Source: Paenibacillus plantarum (GTDB taxonomy: Bacteria; Bacillota; Bacilli; Paenibacillales; NBRC-103111). Taken from it: a stretch of 64,000 nucleotides of DNA. The notes beneath the pieces are model-generated. The model had not been told where the DNA came from, did not search any database, and worked only from the letters and a program-made list of their open reading frames with translations. Shown here one piece after another: positions 46,008-54,538 of the stretch (position 1 is its first letter; each line of letters opens with the position of its first letter). The stretch is from assembly GCF_013141695.1 (NCBI RefSeq), contig NZ_WHNY01000004.1, positions 1 through 64,000 of the forward strand. The letters are read 5' to 3'. Position numbers and translations under genes: made by a program.

Positions 46008-47570
46008 TTATTTAATTAAGCCTTGCTCCTTGATTTGCTTCTCTGCTGCTTCCGTGTACAGTTTATACTTGAATGTGCCCTCCAACGTTTTCAGAAAATC
46101 GCTATATTCTGAGATCGGACGTTTGCCATACACGAATTTGACCAATTCTTCCGCTGCATAGCGATCCGCGTCCGCTTTATTGAACCCGGAAGGAGGCACA
46201 ACAGAACTGTCAAACAGCCGAATGCGCTGCGCTTTTGCAGCAAATTCAATAATCGATTTCTGATTAGGGAACTTCGTGCTTAAATATTGATCGTTCGGAC
46301 GCCCCGTTAGTTGATACATATAGAAGTGATTCCCTTCCTTAGCTAGCAGTTCAGTCATCGATACTTTACCGTCTTTCAGGTTGTAATGCTTACCCTCGAT
46401 GCCGTACATGACCAGATTGTTACCTTCCTGCGAAGATACATAATTGATATATTCGAACACTTTATTCAATTTGACCGGATCTTTCTCAAGCGACTTCGGA
46501 ATAGCCATCAGCCGGGAGGGTTTATCGAAATCGAACGAACCGTCGAATTGTCCTGCTGGTCCTTTTGGAGCAGGGAGCTGAACCCATTCGGCATTCGGAT
46601 TTACCGTCTTGTATTGGTTGACCATTTCGTCCTTCGCAATGTCGGTCCATGCCATGTTGACAATACCTGCTTTTCCTTGGAACGCTTTTTGCTGCACGTT
46701 GCTGCCTTTATTGGTCATAAACTCAGGATCGACCACGTTTGCATCTATCATCTTTTGAATGAAAGCAAGTGCTTGCGGCATTGCGGGGTCATTGAAGGCA
46801 TTCATTAATTTGCCATCTTTGCCGTAGAAGACGCCAGAGCTGAACATGTCGCTAACACCGAACGCACCTAACACCGGAGCAAATGCATTGAACTCAAGTC
46901 CCGTCAGCCCATAGGTGTCTTTCTTCGAGTTGCCGTCTGGATCTTTCTCCGTAAACGCTTTAGCGACCTCCAACAGCTCGTCGATCGTCGTCGGCATTTT
47001 CAATTGCAGCTTATCCAACCAATCTTTCCGTATCCAGAACGAGTTGAAAGGCAAGTCGCCATTACGCGGAATTGCATAAATTTTACCGTTAACCGTCGAT
47101 TTCTTTAGTAGATCGCTGCCAAGTGACGTGATGAACGTTTTTGCCGGCTTCAGCTCCTTATCGAGGTACGGCGTTAAATCGAGCAACAACCCTTTATCTG
47201 CATACTCCTTCATATCGATGTTTGATACTTGGAACAAGTCAGGGGAATTGCCGCCCGACATGCGGACCCTCAGCTGATTGTTGTAGTCCTCAGCCGTCTG
47301 AATCGCGGTCAACATCAGATTGGTTCCGAGCTTAGCGTCCAACTCCTTCTTAAGCACATCCGCCTCCGGTAAAGGCAACCCCGTACCTGTCAAGGAAATG
47401 TTCAATGTTACGGGAGCTGCGGGTTTGGCACTCTCGCCTTGATTCGATGTCGCAGGACTAGCGGAAGACTGTTTTTTCTCTGCGTCTCCTGTAGCGCAAC
47501 CCGCTAGCAAACTGCCTCCCAGCGCCAATACAGCCGAAACTGCGGTAACTCGTTTCCATGTTTTTTTCAT
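46008..47570 (-). CDS. Sugar-binding lipoprotein, LplA-like
   Basis: Start at the ATG at 47570, with AGAAGGGG upstream, gives 520 residues. The lipobox is LLAGC at about residues 21-25. An Asp- and Gln-rich solute-binding domain follows, with LplA-class features such as DGNSKKDTYGLTG, a probable calcium-binding loop. The longer frame to 47681 overlaps the permease and lacks a signal at its start. It is cotranscribed with the two permeases upstream and the FAD oxidoreductase downstream. Confidence 0.92.
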   Translation of the reverse strand: MKKTWKRVTAVSAVLALGGSLLAGCATGDAEKKQSSASPATSNQGESAKPAAPVTLNISLTGTGLPLPEADVLKKELDAKLGTNLMLTAIQTAEDYNNQLRVRMSGGNSPDLFQVSNIDMKEYADKGLLLDLTPYLDKELKPAKTFITSLGSDLLKKSTVNGKIYAIPRNGDLPFNSFWIRKDWLDKLQLKMPTTIDELLEVAKAFTEKDPDGNSKKDTYGLTGLEFNAFAPVLGAFGVSDMFSSGVFYGKDGKLMNAFNDPAMPQALAFIQKMIDANVVDPEFMTNKGSNVQQKAFQGKAGIVNMAWTDIAKDEMVNQYKTVNPNAEWVQLPAPKGPAGQFDGSFDFDKPSRLMAIPKSLEKDPVKLNKVFEYINYVSSQEGNNLVMYGIEGKHYNLKDGKVSMTELLAKEGNHFYMYQLTGRPNDQYLSTKFPNQKSIIEFAAKAQRIRLFDSSVVPPSGFNKADADRYAAEELVKFVYGKRPISEYSDFLKTLEGTFKYKLYTEAAEKQIKEQGLIK

Positions 47571-47616
47571 GCACGAACCCCTTCTTTCTTCGTCTTTGTG
47601 TTGGATACGTCCTATT

Positions 47617-48477
47617 TCAACCTTTAATAGAACCGAGCAGCATTCCTTTTGTAAAATGTTTTTGCAAAAACGGATATACAATAATGATGGGCAAGCTCGC
47701 GAGCACCACAGCGCTCATTTGCATCGTCACCGTCGGTACCATGTTTTCGGCGCTTTCTAGTGGCTGCTGCGTCATCATCAAGATTTCACGAACAACCACT
47801 TGAAGTGGATACAATCTGCGGTCCGTCACATACATGATTGCGGCAAAAAACTGATTCCAATGACCAACCGCATAAAACAGTCCGATCGTGATCAAGGACG
47901 GCTTCGACAGCGGGACAACGATCTGCCTCAAAATGCGAAATTCCTTAGCCCCGTCAATTCGCGCTGATTCGAGCAGCTCTTCCGGCAAGTTTTCAAAAAA
48001 ACTTTTCATAATTAACACATTAAAGCTCCATATGGCACTGGGCAGAATCATCGACCATATCGAATCGATCAGTCCCGTTGCCTTCACAACCAAGTAAGTC
48101 GGAATGATCCCGCCACCGAACAGCATGGTAAGGACCACCATACCGAGGAAAAAGCTGCGCCAAGGCATGTTCTTCCTGCTTAACGGATAGGCCATAAGTG
48201 TAGTCAACACGAGGTTAATTAGGGTGCCGACTACCGTGATTAAAACGGTTACCTGCAAAGAGCGGAAAATGTTCGACGTCTCCAGCAATTTGCTGTAAGC
48301 ACTTATGGTCACATGCTTCGGTATAAGCACATAGCCTCCATTCTTCAGCACTTCTCCGTAAGGCGTCAGCGACACGGAAACGACGTATAAAAGCGGCAAG
48401 ACAGCTGCCAATCCAACTAGGACAAGCAACGTGTAGGCAATACCATTAAACACTCTTTCCCCCGGCATCCTTACCAT
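47617..48477 (-). CDS. ABC importer permease, LplC-like
   Basis: The start is probably the ATG at 48477, with GGGGGGAG upstream, overlapping the previous stop by seven bases; an alternative lies at 48492. The protein of about 286 residues has six membrane segments, an EAA loop (ESARIDGAKEFRIL, then VPLSKP) and the C-terminus HFTKGMLLGSIKG typical of LplC. It sits between the LplB-like permease and the binding-protein gene. Confidence 0.92.
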   Translation of the reverse strand: MVRMPGERVFNGIAYTLLVLVGLAAVLPLLYVVSVSLTPYGEVLKNGGYVLIPKHVTISAYSKLLETSNIFRSLQVTVLITVVGTLINLVLTTLMAYPLSRKNMPWRSFFLGMVVLTMLFGGGIIPTYLVVKATGLIDSIWSMILPSAIWSFNVLIMKSFFENLPEELLESARIDGAKEFRILRQIVVPLSKPSLITIGLFYAVGHWNQFFAAIMYVTDRRLYPLQVVVREILMMTQQPLESAENMVPTVTMQMSAVVLASLPIIIVYPFLQKHFTKGMLLGSIKG

Positions 48478-49382
48478 ATGCTCTCCCCCCATCTTCTTGC
48501 CAGCCGATTAGAGCCAAGCACAAGCACTAGGCCGATCACCGATTTAAACAGTCCGACAGCGGAAGCCAAGCTAAAGTTCCATTGTTCCAAACCGGTACGG
48601 AATACCCAAGTATCCAAAATGTCAGCTACTGGATAAACGTGTACGTTATACATGATGTAAATTTGATCGAACCCTGCATCCAGCATCTGTCCCAGACGCA
48701 AAATTAGCAGCAGCACAATAACGTTGCGGATGCCCGGCAGCGTAATATGCCAAATCATTCTCACTCGACTCGCCCCATCTACACGAGCTGCTTCATAGAG
48801 TGTCGGATCAATTCCCGCCATCGCAGCCAAGTAAATAATGGCCCCCCAACCCATGTTCTGCCAAATGTCCGAACCGACCAGAACGGTCCGAAACCATTCG
48901 GTTGAACTGAGGAATGGAATCGATTGGCCACCTGCCTCCATGATCCAGCGGTTCACAATACCTGAATTTTCGGATAACAAGACGACCAAAATTCCGTAAA
49001 TGATGACCCAGGACAAAAAATGCGGCATGTAGCTGAGCGTTTGGACGATGCTTTTCAACCATTTATACCGGCATTCATTCAGTAAAATCGCAAGGGCAAT
49101 TGGCGGAATCATCCCGAAGATGATCTTGTATACACTGATTAGAACCGTATTGCCAAGCAGCTGCGAAAAATAAGGGGATTCATAAAACTCTTGAAAATGT
49201 TTGTACCACGGGTCAGCCCAAGGGCTTTTAACAATACCTTCGAGAATGTCATAATCCTTGAACGCAATGATCAAGCCGTAAATTGGAACATATTTGTAAA
49301 TGATGTAATAGACAACTCCTGGCAACAGCATCAGGTAAAATGCCCTAAAGCTCCATACCCTTCTCCAATAAGCATGTTCCAA
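48471..49382 (-). CDS. ABC importer permease, LplB-like
   Basis: This 303-residue membrane protein has the LplB signature (LLPGVVYYIIYKYVPIYG), an EAA loop (YEAARVDGASRVRMI, then LPGIRN) and about six membrane segments. It lies 93 bases downstream of the response regulator gene and overlaps the LplC-like gene. The ATPase subunit is not encoded nearby. Confidence 0.93.
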   Translation of the reverse strand: MEHAYWRRVWSFRAFYLMLLPGVVYYIIYKYVPIYGLIIAFKDYDILEGIVKSPWADPWYKHFQEFYESPYFSQLLGNTVLISVYKIIFGMIPPIALAILLNECRYKWLKSIVQTLSYMPHFLSWVIIYGILVVLLSENSGIVNRWIMEAGGQSIPFLSSTEWFRTVLVGSDIWQNMGWGAIIYLAAMAGIDPTLYEAARVDGASRVRMIWHITLPGIRNVIVLLLILRLGQMLDAGFDQIYIMYNVHVYPVADILDTWVFRTGLEQWNFSLASAVGLFKSVIGLVLVLGSNRLARRWGESIW

Positions 49383-49475
49383 TCGGCAAACCTCCTCTCC
49401 TCATGTTATGAACTTATCGTAACAGGTAGCGGAGGCGCGAATAAGGAACGGAATTGCCTACATCATAGAACGGAT

Positions 49476-51008
49476 TTAACTTGTATGCTGCGGTTCATTC
49501 TGTGACTCCATTCGTTTTCGATATACGCTTGGCGTTATTCCCGTCACACGCTTGAATATTTTAATGAAATAGTTGTCATTGCTGAAACCAACATTGCACC
49601 CTACATCGCTGACGGATAAATCGGACTCGGCCAAAAACACCTTCGCCTTTTCGACGCGATAGTGCTGTACGTAGTTAATCAGATTTTCCCCCACCTTTGA
49701 TTTAAACAACCGACTGACATAATGCTCCTCCATCGCAACATATCTAGCCATTGATTTGAGCGTAATATTCTCATCGTAATTTTGCCGGATAAACCGGATG
49801 ATTTTATTTATCTCTTCGTGGTCTGTCAGATCTTCCTCAGATGCCGCTTTATGCTGCAAATACCTTTCGATTCGTTGCCAAAACAGCTCTTTCAGCCGCT
49901 GGGAAGAAGCAACTCCCGTCAATTCTCCAGAAGGCAGTCCAGGATGATTGACAATCCGCGCAAAAAGGTGGTCCAGCCTTACCGTTGTTTCTTTAACAAA
50001 CGTAACCGGTATCGTCAGCTCCCTCATTTCGTTCCACAGCAAATCAAGTATCGTCTTGCAAGCTTCCACTTTACTCTGTTCGAAGATGAGCAGTAGCTCC
50101 CTCTCGTGCGACCATGATAAGGCTGAGAAGGGTTGCCTGGATTGCCCAAAGCGGGCATCAACGCTTACGAAGCCTATTCGCCCGTCATGCCAGCACCTGT
50201 CCAGCATGAGCAGCGCGTCGAACCAGACTGTGCCAAGCTTGGAGGCCGAGAACGGTTTGGCATAAACTGCGGCGCACAAAATTCCTGATTCGTCAGATGC
50301 AGGCACTTTCCAAGCCAAAGTACGGTCGCTCCAGCAAAAGACGGTCGTAATGCCGTCCTGCGTGAACGATGACCATTCGTACGGTCCATTCATAACATCC
50401 GAGCCAAGGAAACCTATTCGACGTGCTTGCTCCAAGCAAAAATCCGTGTTATCGTTCAAAAAAGCACACATGAAAACGTTCTGCGGAGAGAATGCAGGTA
50501 GCGACTCCATCTCATTTTCCAAGCCTGGAAGCCCATTGTCTCTAAGGTAAAAACGATCCCAAAGCGAGCGATACAAGTCACGGTACCGGTACAAGCTCTG
50601 TTTCGCTTGCAGCTCGCGGACTTCCGCTCGGCTCTCCAGCTCCCGCTTGATTTTATGCAGTGCCGCTTCGAGCGACTTCACATCCATCGAAAGCTTGAGC
50701 AAATACCCAGATGCGCCATATTCGAGAGCCTGCCTTGCAAATTCGAATTCGTTCATACAGGTCAACATCAGAAACCGGCAGTCCCATCCACCCGTACGGG
50801 TCTCCTTTAGCAACTCGATTCCATCCATCAGAGGCATGACGATATCCGTTATAACCAGATCAGGGCTGCACGACCGGATTAGCTCAAATGCCTCTTGGCC
50901 GTTCCCCGCTTCTCCAACGAGCTCGAAGCCGTGCTCCCGCCAATTGATTCTGCCGACGATCGTTCTCCTCACTAATGGCTCGTCCTCAACGATGATCAGT
51001 TTCCACAT
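49476..51008 (-). CDS. YesN-type response regulator with AraC DNA-binding domain
   Basis: The 510-residue protein has a receiver domain (residues 1-120, phosphoacceptor D55 in LVITDIVMPLMDG, E8/D9 acidic pocket). A long middle region follows, then a double AraC helix-turn-helix at about 400-500 with HYVSRLFKSKVGENLINYV and the end motif GFSNDNYFIKIFKRVTG. The ATG lies inside the last 23 bases of the kinase gene, with GGGAGGGG just before it, so the pair is translationally coupled. It probably activates the importer genes downstream. Confidence 0.93.
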   Translation of the reverse strand: MWKLIIVEDEPLVRRTIVGRINWREHGFELVGEAGNGQEAFELIRSCSPDLVITDIVMPLMDGIELLKETRTGGWDCRFLMLTCMNEFEFARQALEYGASGYLLKLSMDVKSLEAALHKIKRELESRAEVRELQAKQSLYRYRDLYRSLWDRFYLRDNGLPGLENEMESLPAFSPQNVFMCAFLNDNTDFCLEQARRIGFLGSDVMNGPYEWSSFTQDGITTVFCWSDRTLAWKVPASDESGILCAAVYAKPFSASKLGTVWFDALLMLDRCWHDGRIGFVSVDARFGQSRQPFSALSWSHERELLLIFEQSKVEACKTILDLLWNEMRELTIPVTFVKETTVRLDHLFARIVNHPGLPSGELTGVASSQRLKELFWQRIERYLQHKAASEEDLTDHEEINKIIRFIRQNYDENITLKSMARYVAMEEHYVSRLFKSKVGENLINYVQHYRVEKAKVFLAESDLSVSDVGCNVGFSNDNYFIKIFKRVTGITPSVYRKRMESQNEPQHTS

Positions 51009-52788
51009 GAAGATCCCCTCCCTTGCTATATGGAACCGACATCAGCAGAGGAAATCGCAGCCGTACCAATGCCCCGTCCTCCAGCTCCATCAGTTGCAGC
51101 TCTGCATTCTTTTTGAACAGGAGCTCCAGCCGTTCCTTCACATTTGTTAATCCGATACCTTTTCGCATCCGCTTCTGTCTTAGCCGCTCCGCTTCCCGCA
51201 AGCCTTGGCCGTTATCCTGCACCTCCACCACAAGTGAGTCATGCTGCTCATAGATGCGAACGACGATTAAACCCCCACGGCTCATTCTCGCGAATCCGTG
51301 TACGATTGCGTTTTCTACAAGAGGTTGCAAGCTGAGCTTTGGAACGAGCACATATTGAAGTTTCTCGTCGTATTCGTAACGAAAGTCGAACAGATGGTCG
51401 AACCTTACGTTTTGAATGTACAAATACGCGTTGATCAGCTCGATTTCTTCTTTCAGATGAATCAGCTCCACTTCCGCATTAAGACTCGTTTCTAGCAGTT
51501 TGCCTAGTTGTATGCATATTTCCGATGTCACCTGATCTTCCCTGTCGATCGCGTGCCATTTCAATGTATTCAGCGTGTTCAGCAAAAAATGCGGCTTCAT
51601 CTGTGCCAGCAGCATTTGAAACCGTACAGCTTCCTTCTGTCGTTCCTCCTGTTTCAGCTGATGCACCAGTACATTCGTATCTGTGACCATTTGATTGAAA
51701 GAATGTGCTAACGCAAGTATTTCACCACGGTAATTCGTCTCCGGTAAAAACGTTTTCAACCTCATTTTCACCATGTCCTCCATTTTTTTCTTGAGCTGAT
51801 GAAGTGGCCTTGTGATGGTGGATGAGACAAACAGCGTAAGACCAATAAAGGCAACGGTCAGCAACAAAAAGGTGATTACCATGCGCCTTTCCAGCAGCTT
51901 CAGATCGCCGAAATAAAAGCGAAGCGGAAATTCACCTATGATCTGCCATTTTTGCGGAGTCAAAGCTATCGAGTTATATAGCATAGAATAACGTTCATCA
52001 ATATAAGACAGCAGTTCCTGATCGGGGCTTTGCAGCAGCTTATGGACCACTTCTGAGCTCATCCCGCTCATTTTCTCCGTCTGAGCTAGCAACTTGCCTG
52101 CTTCATCAGCCAAATAATAGTTTTGTTGTACTGGAAAATCTTTGGCAATTCCTTTCATCCAAGCCTCATAATCGAAACGGATGCGGACGACACCCACAAG
52201 CTTCCCCCGTTCCTTGAGCGAACCCGTTAGCGTCAGCATGTGGGCACTCTCGCTAAGCCCCACTGGCAAATCGTTTCGGTCTGCGGATAGCCAGCGATAG
52301 CTTTCGCTGCTGTTTTCCAGATCGCGAATAGCCCGGATGCTCCAATCAGGCAACCTTTCCCCTTGCGGAGCATCGAAGGAATCGTATTGACTGCCGGTCA
52401 CGTCTGCCACCGATATATACAAATACCGGCCTTGAGAAAGATTGCGATTACGCATTTTCTCAAGTACTTCGCGAATTTGCCTACCGTTATCACTGGATGG
52501 ACCATTGCCGCCGGCTTGCAGCGCTTCCATAACGGCAGGTTCTTTTTCCAATTGAACCAGGTGCAGAAACATAGCCTTCACCGTGTCGTTATAGTCCGTT
52601 TTCATAATGTTCAGCTGCGCGCCGAATTGCTCGCTGATTTTGTTTACGATCAGATCCTCTGTCTGCCGGTAATAGTAGAGCTGCAGAATAAACAGAGGAA
52701 TCAGAATCACGAGTACAAAGCCGAAAAACAAACGGAATTTAATTTTTTGCGGCAGCAGCTTGCGAAGAAGTCCCATCATTTTCAACAT
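50986..52788 (-). CDS. YesM-type sensor histidine kinase
   Basis: The protein is about 600 residues long. The start is uncertain: ATG 52788 sits only two bases after GGGGAGG, while TTG 52785 and ATGs at 52779 and 52776 are better spaced. A first membrane segment at about 18-40 (LFFGFVLVILIPLFILQLYYY) is followed by an extracellular sensor, a second membrane segment near 300-325 and a HAMP domain. The phosphorylated His is at about 400 in KPHFLLNTLN, and the HATPase domain has ENAIVHGF and DNGQGL. It is the first gene of the operon running to 41959 and is paired with the regulator at 51008-49476. Confidence 0.91.
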   Translation of the reverse strand: MLKMMGLLRKLLPQKIKFRLFFGFVLVILIPLFILQLYYYRQTEDLIVNKISEQFGAQLNIMKTDYNDTVKAMFLHLVQLEKEPAVMEALQAGGNGPSSDNGRQIREVLEKMRNRNLSQGRYLYISVADVTGSQYDSFDAPQGERLPDWSIRAIRDLENSSESYRWLSADRNDLPVGLSESAHMLTLTGSLKERGKLVGVVRIRFDYEAWMKGIAKDFPVQQNYYLADEAGKLLAQTEKMSGMSSEVVHKLLQSPDQELLSYIDERYSMLYNSIALTPQKWQIIGEFPLRFYFGDLKLLERRMVITFLLLTVAFIGLTLFVSSTITRPLHQLKKKMEDMVKMRLKTFLPETNYRGEILALAHSFNQMVTDTNVLVHQLKQEERQKEAVRFQMLLAQMKPHFLLNTLNTLKWHAIDREDQVTSEICIQLGKLLETSLNAEVELIHLKEEIELINAYLYIQNVRFDHLFDFRYEYDEKLQYVLVPKLSLQPLVENAIVHGFARMSRGGLIVVRIYEQHDSLVVEVQDNGQGLREAERLRQKRMRKGIGLTNVKERLELLFKKNAELQLMELEDGALVRLRFPLLMSVPYSKGGDLHVETDHR

Positions 52789-52924
52789 AGCCTCCCCATA
52801 CAATGACATAATCCGCCTATGATACATTTTATGTTACAGCACTTTATTTATCATGAACAGGAACAGTTTTATCTTGCCAATTGAACATATTTAACGTAAT
52901 CCGATCGGTTCATCTGTAAATGAA

Positions 52925-52957
52925 CGAAGACCCTCTGAAACAAACAGAGGGTCTTCG
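52925..52957 (-). terminator. Stem-loop terminator after the sulfatase operon
   Basis: A perfect 13-bp stem (CGAAGACCCTCTG and CAGAGGGTCTTCG, loop of seven) is followed by a moderately T-rich tail on the minus strand. It lies between the sulfatase stop and the kinase promoter, about 125 bases past the sulfatase gene. Confidence 0.7.
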
Positions 52958-52998
52958 TCTCATATCCATGATCGCCAAGATAATCAGTGGATAAAAAA

Positions 52999-53069
52999 AT
53001 CCCCTCCAAGTTGCACTCGTTTCCTTATGGTACCATAAGGTTTTTATTGAGTGTTTACTTAAAGGGGAT
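52999..53069. repeat. Three-tier nested inverted repeat downstream of the sulfatase gene
   Basis: ATCCCCT (52999-53005) pairs with AGGGGAT (53063-53069), CACTC (53014-53018) with GAGTG (53049-53053), and the centre is a perfect 18-bp palindrome, CCTTATGGTACCATAAGG (53023-53040). The whole is about 70 bases and could fold as one long hairpin with internal loops. It may be a 3' stability element or the remnant of a miniature repeat element. No coding function is seen. Confidence 0.6.
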
Positions 53070-53082
53070 ATTACCATTCTCT

Positions 53083-54504
53083 TTAACGCTTGACCAATCC
53101 TTTTCCAACCTCACTTACGGATGGTCCACGATGCTTTCCGTATCCAATCTCGTGGCTTCTCCACTGTAAATCGTCATTCAATTCCCGCCAGTGTAAGTTC
53201 ATAAAATTATCCTTTGTCTTTACAATATGATCTTCGAGAAGTTTACGATGAACTGCCAACTGTTCGGCATATGCAGCATGCCTCGCTACATTTTTCGTTT
53301 CATAGGGGTCCTTGGCAAGGTCAAACAATTCCTCACCGTCACCAATATAATGCGTATATTTATAGGCATCTGTCCGGACCATTCTGCCAGGACTGATGGA
53401 GAAATCCCATTCCGAATACCACTGACCAATGATATATTCACGTTCCAGCTTTCCTTGTCCCATCATCAAGGGCATCAGGTTTTCGCCACGCAGTGTCATT
53501 GGCTGCTCAATCCCTGCATAGGAACAAAGTGTCGGAAACAGATCCAGCAGACTTGTCAAGACATGTTCCGTACGTGACGGCTGATTGCGAAATTTCGGAA
53601 TATTGAATATCAACGGTACACGGTTGGTTTCTTCGTAAAAATCCACATCTTTCGTGACCTTGCCATGACATGCCATGCTGTCGCCATGATCTGACATGAA
53701 AAGAATCAGCGTCTCTTCATACTTGCCTGACTTCTCAAGCGCGTCCAGAACAAGACCGATTTCTGCATCTACCCGCTGAATATAGTGATAGTAAGCTGCC
53801 AGATAATATCTGAAGCTTTCACTCTCCCACTCCGATGCCTGAGCCTGACGAGTATGTGAACAACAAAGATATTTGACGGAATCGGGCCTGTTCTCAATGT
53901 CATCGAACTCAAAATTCGGTGGCAATGGCGGCAACGGGCTGCCCGGGTCCACATCCACATGAAGCCCCTTATTTTTTCCAGTCCAGGAGCATATGTCATG
54001 CGGGTTTACAAAATCTGTAATTATAAAGAAGGGTTTTTCAGAATCCCTGATCGATTGCAGATAGGCCACAGATTTTTCCGTCGTAAAACGATCACGCTTC
54101 GTATCCTCAGATACAGGCCATGCCTGTGTGCCTTCAACTTCTAATGAACCTTCCTCTTCACAATAAAAACCTCTTAACGCTCCAGCATCATGAGTCTTTC
54201 CAAAATGAACTGTATCATAACCCGCCTGACTGAACACCCTTCCTATTGTTGGGAGATCAGCAGGAATTGCTTTCTTTCCTTCATTGGATAGAACACCTGT
54301 CTCGTGTGGATACACACCGCTCCAGATAGAAGCTCGGGCGGGCATGCATAACGGTACCGTGGTATAACATCGGTCGAATGCAATCCCTCCCTCCTTCATT
54401 ATTCTGTTTATATTCGGGGTTTCTGCCATCCCGCCATAGACAGGCAGTGCCTGCCATGAAAGCTGGTCAGTGACAATAATAAGGATATTCTTCAGATTAT
54501 TCAT
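53083..54504 (-). CDS. Formylglycine-dependent sulfatase, cytoplasmic
   Basis: The ATG at 54504, preceded by GGAGGGGG, gives 473 residues. No signal peptide is present. The sulfatase signature CMPAR at residues 53-57 supplies the Cys that a maturase must convert to formylglycine. Metal and sulfate ligands are D13 in VTDQ, FGKTHDAG, and SDHGDSMACHGK. The family S1 fold continues to a C-terminal region with an ELFDLAKDPYETKN motif. It is the last gene of the importer-lyase operon, 34 bases after the lyase gene, and probably desulfates the lyase products inside the cell. No maturase gene is in the window. Confidence 0.9.
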   Translation of the reverse strand: MNNLKNILIIVTDQLSWQALPVYGGMAETPNINRIMKEGGIAFDRCYTTVPLCMPARASIWSGVYPHETGVLSNEGKKAIPADLPTIGRVFSQAGYDTVHFGKTHDAGALRGFYCEEEGSLEVEGTQAWPVSEDTKRDRFTTEKSVAYLQSIRDSEKPFFIITDFVNPHDICSWTGKNKGLHVDVDPGSPLPPLPPNFEFDDIENRPDSVKYLCCSHTRQAQASEWESESFRYYLAAYYHYIQRVDAEIGLVLDALEKSGKYEETLILFMSDHGDSMACHGKVTKDVDFYEETNRVPLIFNIPKFRNQPSRTEHVLTSLLDLFPTLCSYAGIEQPMTLRGENLMPLMMGQGKLEREYIIGQWYSEWDFSISPGRMVRTDAYKYTHYIGDGEELFDLAKDPYETKNVARHAAYAEQLAVHRKLLEDHIVKTKDNFMNLHWRELNDDLQWRSHEIGYGKHRGPSVSEVGKGLVKR

Positions 54505-54538
54505 TGTGTCCCCCTCCATTGTAACTTTCATTATTTAT

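Noticed and set aside
53023..53046. Palindrome followed by T5 on the plus strand as a terminator
   Set aside because: No plus-strand gene lies upstream for it to terminate, and the nested arms outside it suggest a different structure.
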